Shown: in pieces, positions 16,764 to 26,040 of the stretch
Layout: each line of letters starts with the position of its first letter
Numbering within the stretch: the first letter of the stretch is position 1
Source of the DNA: Gammaproteobacteria bacterium
GTDB taxonomy: Bacteria; Pseudomonadota; Gammaproteobacteria; Steroidobacterales; Steroidobacteraceae
Assembly: GCA_027459765.1 (NCBI GenBank)
Contig: DAIDHD010000015.1
Location: forward strand, 1-58,144
Length of the DNA stretch: 58,144 nt
Direction: 5' to 3'
Notes under the pieces: generated by a model
The model's database searches: none
Told to the model about the DNA's origin: nothing
What the model saw: the letters and a program-made list of their open reading frames with translations, nothing else
Made by a program: the position numbers and the translations under genes

Positions 16764-18788
16764 ATGCGCCTGATCGAGCACGCCGACGGTTTCGACCTGA
16801 TCCTCTCCGGTCGGGTGCTGCTGCATCACCGGAACTGCGCGCCCGCGGTATTCGTCGGCGCCGGCGAACCCGCCGTGCGCATGAATCACGGCAACTTCGA
16901 CGTCTCCGACTACTTGAGCGCGCGCGTACCGCTGCGTCATGGCGTCGCCGTGAAGACCGCCGCCGGGATCGAGTGCCGCTTCTCGGACTGCGCGGGTGGC
17001 GCTCCGGTGTTGCTGCTGCGTGCACGCGGCGACGAGGACTCGGCGGTCTTCGAGTGGTCGGCGACCGCCACCTCCGGCGACCTCAACCGGCTGTGGCTGC
17101 GCGTGCCGGCGAGCGCCGCGGAGCGCGTCTGGGGTGGCGGGGAGCAGCTTTCCTACTTCGATCTGCGCGGCCGCCGCTTCCCGCTCTGGACGTCCGAGCC
17201 CGGGGTGGGACGCGACAAGTCCACGCGCATCACCTTCGAGGCCGATCGGCGCAACGGCGGCGGCGGCGACTATTTCAACACCAACTATCCCCAGCCGACC
17301 TTCATCTCCTCCCGGCGCTACGCACTGCACGTCGAGACCACCGCGTATGCCGCCTTCGACTTTCGCCAGCGCGACTTCCACGAAATAGAGGTCTGGGAGG
17401 TGCCGCGACGCATGGAGTTCTGGACGGCGCCAACCTACGCGGCGCTGGTCGGCCGCCTCTCGAGCCGCTTCGGACGGCAGCCGCCGCTGCCGGCGTGGGC
17501 GCGGGATGGAGCCATCATCGGCCTGAAGGACGGCGCCGAGAGCTTCGCACGGCTCGAGAAATACCTCGCGGCGGGGGCCGCGGTGAGCGGTCTGTGGTGC
17601 GAGGACTGGGTCGGGATCCGCGAGACGTCGTTCGGCAAGCGCCTTTTCTGGGACTGGCGCTGGAACCCCGCGCGTTACCCGGACCTTCATCGCAGGATCG
17701 GCGAACTCGGGGCGCGCGGCATCCGCTTTCTGGGCTACGTCAACCCCTATCTCTGCGTCGACGGCTCCCTCTATCCGGAGGCCGCCGCCGCCGGCTACCT
17801 CGTGCGGCGGCTCGACCGCGACCAACCCTATCTGGTCGATTTCGGGGAGTTCGAGTGCGGTATCGTCGACTTCACCAATGAGGCGGCAGCGGACTGGTTC
17901 GCGGAGGCGGTGATCGGGCGCAATATGCTCGACTTCGGCCTATCCGGGTGGATGGCGGATTTCGGCGAGTATCTGCCCACGGACGTGCGGCTGGCCAGCG
18001 GTCTGCCAGGAATGCTCGCGCACAACGCCTGGCCGACGATATGGGGGCGCGTGAACGCCGCCGCGGTCGCCAAGCGCGGCAAGACCGGCGATGCGCTGTT
18101 CTTCATGCGCGCCGGCTACACCGGTATCCAGGCGCACTGTCCGCTGCTCTGGGCCGGTGACCAGTCGGTGGATTTCAGCCGACACGACGGACTGCAGACG
18201 GTGATCTGCGCCGCGCTCTCCTCGGGGCTGCTCGGCAACGCCTACCACCACAGCGACATCGGCGGCTACACGAGCCTGTTCGGCAACGTGCGCACCGCCG
18301 AACTGATTGCGCGCTGGTCGGAAATGGCCGCGTTCACCCCGGTCATGCGTACGCACGAGGGCAATCGTCCACGCGAGAACCTGCAGATCGACCAGGACCC
18401 CGCGGTGCTGGCGCACTTCGCACGCATGACGCGCATCCACCGGTACCTGTCGCCATACGTCGCGGAACTCTCGCTGGAAGCGGCAAGCACGGGGCTGCCG
18501 CTGCAGCGGCCCTGCTTCCTGCACTTCGAGGACGATCTGGGGGCGTACGAGGGGCAAACCGAATACCTGTACGGCGCGGATCTCCTGGTCGCTCCGGTGG
18601 TGGAGGAGGGCGCGCTCCGGCGCCGCGTGCATTTGCCGGGGGATATCCCCTGGGTGCACCTGTGGAGCGGCGTCGAACACCGGGGTGGCCGCGAGGTGGA
18701 GGTGGACGCGCCGCTCGGCCAGCCGCCCGTCTTCTACCGTAGCGACAGCCGTCACCGAGGCCTGTTCTCCGGCCTCGCCGCGCTGTAG
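16764..18788 (+). CDS. yihQ: Sulfoquinovosidase (GH31, YihQ-type, KERWY sulfonate-binding motif)
   Basis: A 674-residue GH31 glycoside hydrolase closely resembling E. coli YihQ along its length. The nucleophile is D399 (GWMADFGEY) and the acid/base is D466 (WAGDQSVD), 67 residues apart as in YihQ (D405, D472). The sulfonate pocket residues are K255 (GLKDG), E280 (CEDW), R293 (FGKR), W296 (LFW) and Y502 (GGYT), i.e. the KERWY signature described for Agrobacterium-type SQases, where E. coli has QQRWY. The enzyme hydrolyses alpha-sulfoquinovosides to SQ plus aglycone. No signal peptide is seen, so hydrolysis is cytoplasmic. The MFS gene begins 4 bp after its stop. Confidence 0.95.
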   Translation: MRLIEHADGFDLILSGRVLLHHRNCAPAVFVGAGEPAVRMNHGNFDVSDYLSARVPLRHGVAVKTAAGIECRFSDCAGGAPVLLLRARGDEDSAVFEWSATATSGDLNRLWLRVPASAAERVWGGGEQLSYFDLRGRRFPLWTSEPGVGRDKSTRITFEADRRNGGGGDYFNTNYPQPTFISSRRYALHVETTAYAAFDFRQRDFHEIEVWEVPRRMEFWTAPTYAALVGRLSSRFGRQPPLPAWARDGAIIGLKDGAESFARLEKYLAAGAAVSGLWCEDWVGIRETSFGKRLFWDWRWNPARYPDLHRRIGELGARGIRFLGYVNPYLCVDGSLYPEAAAAGYLVRRLDRDQPYLVDFGEFECGIVDFTNEAAADWFAEAVIGRNMLDFGLSGWMADFGEYLPTDVRLASGLPGMLAHNAWPTIWGRVNAAAVAKRGKTGDALFFMRAGYTGIQAHCPLLWAGDQSVDFSRHDGLQTVICAALSSGLLGNAYHHSDIGGYTSLFGNVRTAELIARWSEMAAFTPVMRTHEGNRPRENLQIDQDPAVLAHFARMTRIHRYLSPYVAELSLEAASTGLPLQRPCFLHFEDDLGAYEGQTEYLYGADLLVAPVVEEGALRRRVHLPGDIPWVHLWSGVEHRGGREVEVDAPLGQPPVFYRSDSRHRGLFSGLAAL

Positions 18789-18792
18789 GGCG

Positions 18793-20085
18793 ATGTCTCC
18801 GGCGCGGCGCCGCTTCCTGCTCGGCCTGCTGATCGTGTCCGGTCTGCTCAATTACGCCGACCGCCAGATCATCGCCGTGCTCAAGCCGATGTTGCAGTCC
18901 GATCTCAAGTGGTCCGACGCGGACTATGGCGCGCTCGCAGCCATCTTCCAGTTCGCCGCGGCGTTCGCCTATCTGGGCGCCGGCTGGGTGGTGGATCGCG
19001 TGGGATGGCGTCGCGCCAATCCACTCGCGACCGGTGCCTGGAGTCTGGCGGCCATGGCGCACGCATTCACGCGCAGCGTGCGCGAATTCGCCTTCGCGCG
19101 CGCCGCGCTCGGCGTCACCGAGGCGCTCGGCACGCCGACCGCCGTGAAGACCATCGCCGCGCTGTTCGCGCCGCGAGAGCGCTCGGTGGCGCTCGGCTGG
19201 ATGAACGCCGCGTCGAATCTCGGCGCCATCGTCACGCCCTTGGTCGTCCCGGCGCTGGCGCTGCACTTCGGCTGGGCAGCGGCGTTCTTCCTGACCGGCG
19301 CCGTAGGCCTGCTGTGGGTGCTGGTGTGGATCCCGGCGGCGCGTTCGGCAGCGCACGCCGGCACCACCGCACCCGCCGACGCCGCGCCCGGCGGAGCCGT
19401 TGCGCCTCCCGCCGCCGATCCGTCGCCACGGCCGGCAGGCCGGCCGTGGCGCGACGCGCTCGCGGATCGGGCGACCTGGGCGATCGCCGGCGGCAAGCTG
19501 CTGTCCGACCCCGTGTGGTGGCTACTGCTTTTCTGGGCGCCGGATTTCTTTCACCGTCGCTTCGGCTTGACCGTGCAGGGCTTCGCACTGCCGCTCGCCG
19601 TGGTCTACACGATGGCTGCCGCGGGTTCGCTGTTCGGCGGCTACGCCTCCGGCCGGGCAATCGCGGCGGGCGCCACGCCGACCCGGGCGCGGCTGCGGGT
19701 GATGCTGGTCTGTGCGCTGCTTGCGGCGCCGATCGCACTCGCGTCGCATGCGCCGGGAGCCGCGATGGCGGTGCTGCTCCTCGGGACCACGCTCGCCGCC
19801 CACCAGGGATTCTCCGTGAACCTGTTCGCGCTCACCACGGACGTGGCGCCGCCGGAACGCGTGGGTACGGTCATCAGCATCGCGGCGCTGTGCGGCAACC
19901 TCGCCGGCATGGCAGTGCTCGCCGGAGCCGGGGTGTGGCTCGATCGTGGCCACGGCTACGGCTCGCTATTCGCACTCGCGGCGCTCACGTATCTTATGGC
20001 GCTCGCCTGGCTGCGCGTGTGCCTCCGGCAGCCGCGGGGTCGCCCGCAGCGAGGCGAAAAGGGTGTCCGACATGGCGGAGAATGA
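18793..20085 (+). CDS. MFS transporter, anion:cation symporter type, probable SQ/SQ-glycerol importer
   Basis: A 430-residue major facilitator protein with about 12 hydrophobic segments. The first helix carries LNYADRQIIAVLKPM, typical of the ACS (hexuronate/organic anion) branch. The loop 2-3 motif is VVDRVGWRRAN, and an Ala/Pro-rich central cytoplasmic linker lies near residues 190-218. Position between the sulfoquinovosidase (4-bp gap) and glpD (14-bp overlap) makes it the likely inner-membrane carrier for the anionic sulfosugar or its glyceryl glycoside. Export of sulfolactate or sulfite is the alternative. The ATG at 18793 is chosen because upstream residues are not hydrophobic and lie inside the SQase. 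Confidence 0.85.
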   Translation: MSPARRRFLLGLLIVSGLLNYADRQIIAVLKPMLQSDLKWSDADYGALAAIFQFAAAFAYLGAGWVVDRVGWRRANPLATGAWSLAAMAHAFTRSVREFAFARAALGVTEALGTPTAVKTIAALFAPRERSVALGWMNAASNLGAIVTPLVVPALALHFGWAAAFFLTGAVGLLWVLVWIPAARSAAHAGTTAPADAAPGGAVAPPAADPSPRPAGRPWRDALADRATWAIAGGKLLSDPVWWLLLFWAPDFFHRRFGLTVQGFALPLAVVYTMAAAGSLFGGYASGRAIAAGATPTRARLRVMLVCALLAAPIALASHAPGAAMAVLLLGTTLAAHQGFSVNLFALTTDVAPPERVGTVISIAALCGNLAGMAVLAGAGVWLDRGHGYGSLFALAALTYLMALAWLRVCLRQPRGRPQRGEKGVRHGGE

Positions 20086-21576
20086 CGTGGTGGCCGAGTT
20101 CGATCGACCTGTGGATCTGCTGGTTGTCGGCGGTGGAATCAACGGTGTCGGCATCGCGCGTGACGCTGCGGGGCGCGGTCTGTCGGTGATGCTCGTCGAG
20201 CGTGATGATCTCGCCTGCGCGACCTCCTCGGCCTCCTCGAAGCTCATTCACGGCGGCTTGCGGTATCTCGAACAGTACGCGTTCCGGCTGGTGCGCGAGA
20301 GCCTCGCCGAGCGCGAGGTGCTGCTGGCCGCGGCGGGGCACCTGATCTGGCCGTTGCGGTTCGTGTTGCCTCTGCACTCGGGCCTGCGTCCCGCGTGGAT
20401 GATCCGGACGGGGCTCTTCTTCTACGACCACATCGGGGGCCGACGCCGATTGCCCGGCACCCGCGCCGTGCGCCGCGGGCGCGACGCGGCGCTCGAGCCG
20501 CTCGCCCCCGCCTACGTGCGCGGCTTCGAGTACTCGGACTGCTGGGCCGACGACGCCCGTCTGGTGGTCGCGAATGCTCTCGACGCGCGTGAGCGCGGTG
20601 CGCGCGTGGAGGTCGGCTGGGCGCTGACGGAGGCCCGGCGCGACGGACGCGAGTGGCGTGCCGTACTGTCGGCGGCCGACGGCCGCCGGCGCACCGTACG
20701 GGCGCGCGCCATGGTCAATGCCGCCGGACCCTGGGTCGAACAGGTGTTGCGCGGGGCAGGGCTAGATCGCGGCCAGCAGCTGCGTCTGGTCAAGGGCAGC
20801 CACGTCGTCGTGCCGAGGCTCTACGACGGCGCGCAGTGCTACACCCTGCAGAACGCGGACGGACGAGTCGTGTTCATGATTCCTTACGAGGGGCGATTCA
20901 CGCTCATCGGCACCACCGACGTACCCTTCAGCGGCGATCCGCGACACATCGCGGCGAGCGAAGCGGAGGTTGACTACCTCTGCGCCACCGCGAGCGAGTA
21001 CTCGCGCCGGCGCGTGACGCCGCGCGACGTGGTCTGGAGTTACGCCGGCGTTCGGCCGCTACACGACGACGGACAGCAAAATGCCTCGACGGTGACTCGC
21101 GACTACGCCTTCGACCTGGATACGCCCGCCGACGGGGCGCCGCTGCTGTCCGTTTTCGGGGGCAAGCTCACGACCTATCGAAAGCTCGCCGAGCACGCGC
21201 TCGCCGAGCTGCTGCCTGTGCTGGGCGTACGCGCCGGCGCCTGGACCCGCGGCGCGACGCTGCCCGGCGGCGACTTTCCGCAGGGCGATTTCGACCGCTT
21301 CGCGGAGGAACAGCGCCTGCGCTTTCCGGCCCTGTCCGGCGCGCTCGTGCAGCGGCTCTGCCGCGCCTACGGCACGCGGCTCGAGCGCATCGTCGGCGAC
21401 GGCGATCCCCGGCGACTCGGCGAATGCGTCGGCGGCGACTTGTACGAGGCGGAGCTCGCCTACCTGGTCGAGCAGGAGTGGACGCGCGGCGCGGAAGCGG
21501 CGTTGTGGAGGCGCTCCAAACTCGGGCTGCACCTCGCACCGGACGCGCAGGCGCGCGTCGCCGCCTGGCTCGATGC

Positions 21577-23061
<1,485 letters not shown>

Positions 23062-23086
23062 CGCCGGTCCTGCCGCCGCGCCGCTC

Positions 23087-24529
23087 TCAGCCCACGCCGA
23101 GGCAGACGAACTTGGTGTCCATGTATTCGTCGAGTCCCTGGCGACCGCCTTCGCGGCCGAGTCCCGACTCCTTGATGCCGCCGAATGGCGCCACGGCGAC
23201 CGATGGCAGTCCCTCGTTGATCGCCACGATACCCGCCTGCAAGGACTCGCTCAGGCGCACCGCACGGGACAGGTCCCGGGTGAAGGCATAAGCGGCGAGG
23301 CCCACGTCGACGGCATTGGCCTGGGCGACGGCCTCGGCTTCGGTCTCGAAGCGCACCACCGGCACCACCGGACCGAAGATCTCCTCGGCGAGCAGCGCGC
23401 TGCCCGCGCGCACGTCGTCAAGCACCGTGGGCTCGAAGAAACAGGCGCCGCGCGGGTGCGGTGCGCCGCCGATCAGCGCTCGCGCGCCGCGCGCGAGCGC
23501 ATCGCGGACCAGCCGTTCGACCTTGGCGACCGCCTTGGGCGTGATGAGCGGACCGATCGTGACGCCATCGTCGCGCCCGTCGCCGACGCGCAGCCGGCGC
23601 ACGGCCTCGACTAGCCGCTCGACGTACGCCGCGTGGATGCCCGCCTGCACGTAGACGCGGTTCGCGCTGACGCAGGTCTGGCCGGCGTTGCGGAACTTCG
23701 CGGCGAGCGTGCCGGCGACGGCCACGTCGAGGTCGGCGTCATCGAAGACGAGCAGCGGCGCGTTGCCGCCGAGTTCGAGGGCCAGCCGCTTGACGGTCGC
23801 GGCACTCTGTCGAAAGAGGAGCTTGCCGACGGCGGTAGACCCGGTGAACGAGAGCACCCGCACGACGCCGCTCTCGCAGAACGCGGCGCCCGCGGCGGGA
23901 GCGTCGCTGGTCGTGACCACGTTGAACACTCCGGCCGGTACTTGAGCCTCGTCGGCGAGACGCGCCAGCCAGAGGGCGCAGAGCGGTGTCTCGGCCGCCG
24001 GCTTGGCGACCATCGTGCAGCCGGCCGCCAATGCCGCGGCGGCCTTGCGCGCGAGCATGGCGATCGGGAAATTCCAGGGTGTGATCGCCGCCGCGACGCC
24101 CGCCGGTTGGCGCAGGGTCGAATAGCGCTTGGAGGGGAAGGGACTCGGGATCACCTCGCCGTAGGCGCGCTTGGCTTCCTCGGCGAACCACTCGAAGAAG
24201 CTCGCCGCGAACGCCACTTCCGCCCGCGCCTCCGCCAGCGGCTTGCCCTGCTCGGCGGTCATCAGCCGCGCTCCGTCCTCTTGTCCGGCCAGCAGTGCGG
24301 CGGCCCAGCGCTTCAGCACCGCGGCCCGCTCGTGCGCGCTGCGCGCGCTCCAGGCCGGCAGCGCGGCGGCGGCGGTGCCGATCGCCGCGTCGATCTGTGC
24401 GCGGTCGAGGTCCGCGACGCGCGCAATCGTCTCTCCCGTGGCGGGATTCTCCACCGGGAAATCGCGCGCCGTGGACTGCCAGGCGCCGCCCACGTACGCG
24501 TTGCCGAGGTCGTCGAAATTCACGGACAC
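23087..24529 (-). CDS. Sulfolactaldehyde dehydrogenase-like aldehyde dehydrogenase (GabD-type)
   Basis: A 480-residue NAD(P)+-dependent aldehyde dehydrogenase of the succinate-semialdehyde type. Catalytic residues are N153 (PWNF), E252 (LELGG) and C286 (GQTC). In sulfo-ED bacteria this family oxidises 3-sulfolactaldehyde to 3-sulfolactate. A GTG at 24529 with GGAGG five bases upstream is taken as start; a GTG two codons later is less well spaced, and the frame continues open upstream through the operator. It is the first gene of an operon with glpK and has its own promoter and palindromic operator 27 bp upstream. Confidence 0.87.
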   Translation of the reverse strand: MSVNFDDLGNAYVGGAWQSTARDFPVENPATGETIARVADLDRAQIDAAIGTAAAALPAWSARSAHERAAVLKRWAAALLAGQEDGARLMTAEQGKPLAEARAEVAFAASFFEWFAEEAKRAYGEVIPSPFPSKRYSTLRQPAGVAAAITPWNFPIAMLARKAAAALAAGCTMVAKPAAETPLCALWLARLADEAQVPAGVFNVVTTSDAPAAGAAFCESGVVRVLSFTGSTAVGKLLFRQSAATVKRLALELGGNAPLLVFDDADLDVAVAGTLAAKFRNAGQTCVSANRVYVQAGIHAAYVERLVEAVRRLRVGDGRDDGVTIGPLITPKAVAKVERLVRDALARGARALIGGAPHPRGACFFEPTVLDDVRAGSALLAEEIFGPVVPVVRFETEAEAVAQANAVDVGLAAYAFTRDLSRAVRLSESLQAGIVAINEGLPSVAVAPFGGIKESGLGREGGRQGLDEYMDTKFVCLGVG

Positions 24530-24555
24530 GAAGGCCTCCAGGGAATCACGCCGTA

Positions 24556-24569
24556 GTCTTATATAAGAC
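24556..24569. promoter_or_regulatory. 14-bp palindromic operator GTCTTATATAAGAC upstream of the aldehyde dehydrogenase gene
   Basis: It is identical over all 14 bases to the site at 14128-14141, ten kilobases away, and covers the -10 hexamer of the promoter reading toward the aldehyde dehydrogenase. It is the candidate operator of the GntR regulator encoded at 13294-14013. Confidence 0.82.
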
Positions 24570-24586
24570 ATGAGTCCGGGCGTCAA
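24558..24586 (-). promoter_or_regulatory. Sigma-70-type promoter of the aldehyde dehydrogenase-glpK operon (TTGACG-N17-TATAAG)
   Basis: On the minus strand, TTGACG (24581-24586) and TATAAG (24558-24563) are 17 bp apart, a strong match to the housekeeping consensus. The -10 is embedded in the palindromic operator, which predicts repression by occlusion. Confidence 0.72.
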
Positions 24587-24615
24587 CGCGCCACTGTCGC
24601 GGCCGCGAGGGGCGC

Positions 24616-26007
24616 TCAGCCCTCGATTACCCGTCGCGCCGGCACGCGCGCGAGCACCACGGTGCCCTGCGCGCCGGCCGTCACGTCGAGCGTCCCTCCG
24701 AGCGCCCGCGCGCGTTGCCGCATGGCGGCCAGGCCGTGGGTGCCGGCCGCGTTCGACCGCCGCGGGGCAATGCCGACGCCATCGTCCGCGATCTGCAGCG
24801 TCACCACCTCGGGAGTCACGTCGAGCAGGAGACTCACCCGCGTGGCGCGCGCGTGCTTGATGACGTTGGTGCACGATTCCTGCGCGATGCGAAACAGCGC
24901 AATCGCGGCGGCGGCGCTGAACCGGGGCTCGAACTCCGGGAAATGCGACTCGCAGCGGAGTCCCGCACGGCTGGCGCTCTCCTCGAGCTGCCAGCGCAGC
25001 GCCGCATACAGGCCGACGTTGTCGAGCAGCGTCGGCCGCAGTTCCTCGATGATGCGCCTCTTCAAATCGACGCCGGCGGCGAGACTCTCCTGCACGCGCC
25101 CCAGCCGCTCGCGCACCTCGACCGGTACGTCACCGATGCGCCGCTCCGCCCAGGAAAGATCCATGCGGGCTCCCACCAGGAGGCCGCCCAGTTCATCGTG
25201 CAGCTCGCGGGCGAGGTTCGCCTTCTCGCGCTCGGCGACGATCTGCAGGTGAGTCGACAGCTCCGCCAGTTCGCGGGTCCGCGATTCCACGTCGAGCTCC
25301 AGCTGCGCCTTCTGATCCTTGAGCGCGGCGGTCTCGCGGCTGCGTCGGCGTAGATCCGCGAACACCAGGCGCGAGGTGATGCCGATCAGCAGCAGGTTGA
25401 GGACGGTGCCGGCGACCGACAGCCATCGACTCCACTGCAGCGACGACTCCCAGCGGGCCGCCGCCTCGGCGTGGTCGAGCCGCTGGCGGTCGTGCAACCG
25501 AGCGAGCGCCGTGAACAGTGCCTGCGAGGTCAGCAGGGCCTGTTCGCTCTTGATGAGGTCGCTGGCGCGGTCGACGCCCGCCTGGTCATGCAGCGCGAGG
25601 ATGGTGCCGTACTCCTGCGTCCGCTGTGCAACCAGCTCGCGCAGCGTCGACAGCGCCGGCGGCGGGTCGACCCCCCGGTAGACGTCGCGCAGCGCGTTCA
25701 GGCGCGGTTCGACCTGCGCCGACGCCCGCCGGTACTGCTCGAGAAAGCGCGGCGCATCGGTGAGCAGGTAACCGCGCATGCTGCCCTGGGTCTGCAGAAG
25801 CGTGTCGTCGAGCTCATCCACGGCGCGTTCGCGGGCCGCCGCCGCCTGCAAGGCAGCGCTCGCCCGCTGCAGCCGGGCCTGGCCGCCGCCCGCCGCCAGG
25901 AACAGTGCGGCCAGGAAGCCCACGACCAGCACGGGTGGTACGGCGAGGTACCACCGTCCGAGGCCGTCGAGAGCCTCGCCAAATATCTCTCCGCCGGCGA
26001 TCTTCAC
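24616..26007 (-). CDS. Membrane sensor histidine kinase (CHASE3-like sensor, HisKA_3/NarX-type)
   Basis: A 463-residue kinase. One membrane helix (about 19-40) is followed by a roughly 150-residue helical sensor with QGSMRGYLLT, as in CHASE3 domains. A second helix lies near 195-215, then a coiled coil. A HisKA_3 dimerisation domain has the phospho-acceptor in LARELHDELGG near 268, and an HATPase has IADDGVGI near 415. Such kinases phosphorylate NarL/LuxR-type regulators, but none is encoded in the window, so it is an orphan here. The GTG at 26007 is the first start. It lies 33 bp after the GGDEF/EAL gene and may be cotranscribed with it. Confidence 0.85.
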   Translation of the reverse strand: MKIAGGEIFGEALDGLGRWYLAVPPVLVVGFLAALFLAAGGGQARLQRASAALQAAAARERAVDELDDTLLQTQGSMRGYLLTDAPRFLEQYRRASAQVEPRLNALRDVYRGVDPPPALSTLRELVAQRTQEYGTILALHDQAGVDRASDLIKSEQALLTSQALFTALARLHDRQRLDHAEAAARWESSLQWSRWLSVAGTVLNLLLIGITSRLVFADLRRRSRETAALKDQKAQLELDVESRTRELAELSTHLQIVAEREKANLARELHDELGGLLVGARMDLSWAERRIGDVPVEVRERLGRVQESLAAGVDLKRRIIEELRPTLLDNVGLYAALRWQLEESASRAGLRCESHFPEFEPRFSAAAAIALFRIAQESCTNVIKHARATRVSLLLDVTPEVVTLQIADDGVGIAPRRSNAAGTHGLAAMRQRARALGGTLDVTAGAQGTVVLARVPARRVIEG

Positions 26008-26040
26008 GACGGCCGATGGTAGCAGTCGCGGGCGTGCGCG

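Noticed and set aside
14123..16765. Very long open frame antisense to the TonB receptor gene
   Set aside because: It is a by-product of high GC content in a real gene on the other strand; it encodes low-complexity Arg/Gly/Val-rich sequence with no recognisable domain. The same holds for antisense frames under mprF, the IorB-like gene and others.
16764..18788. Generic alpha-glucosidase or alpha-xylosidase
   Set aside because: All five sulfonate-pocket residues and long YihQ-like stretches are present, which other GH31 subfamilies lack.
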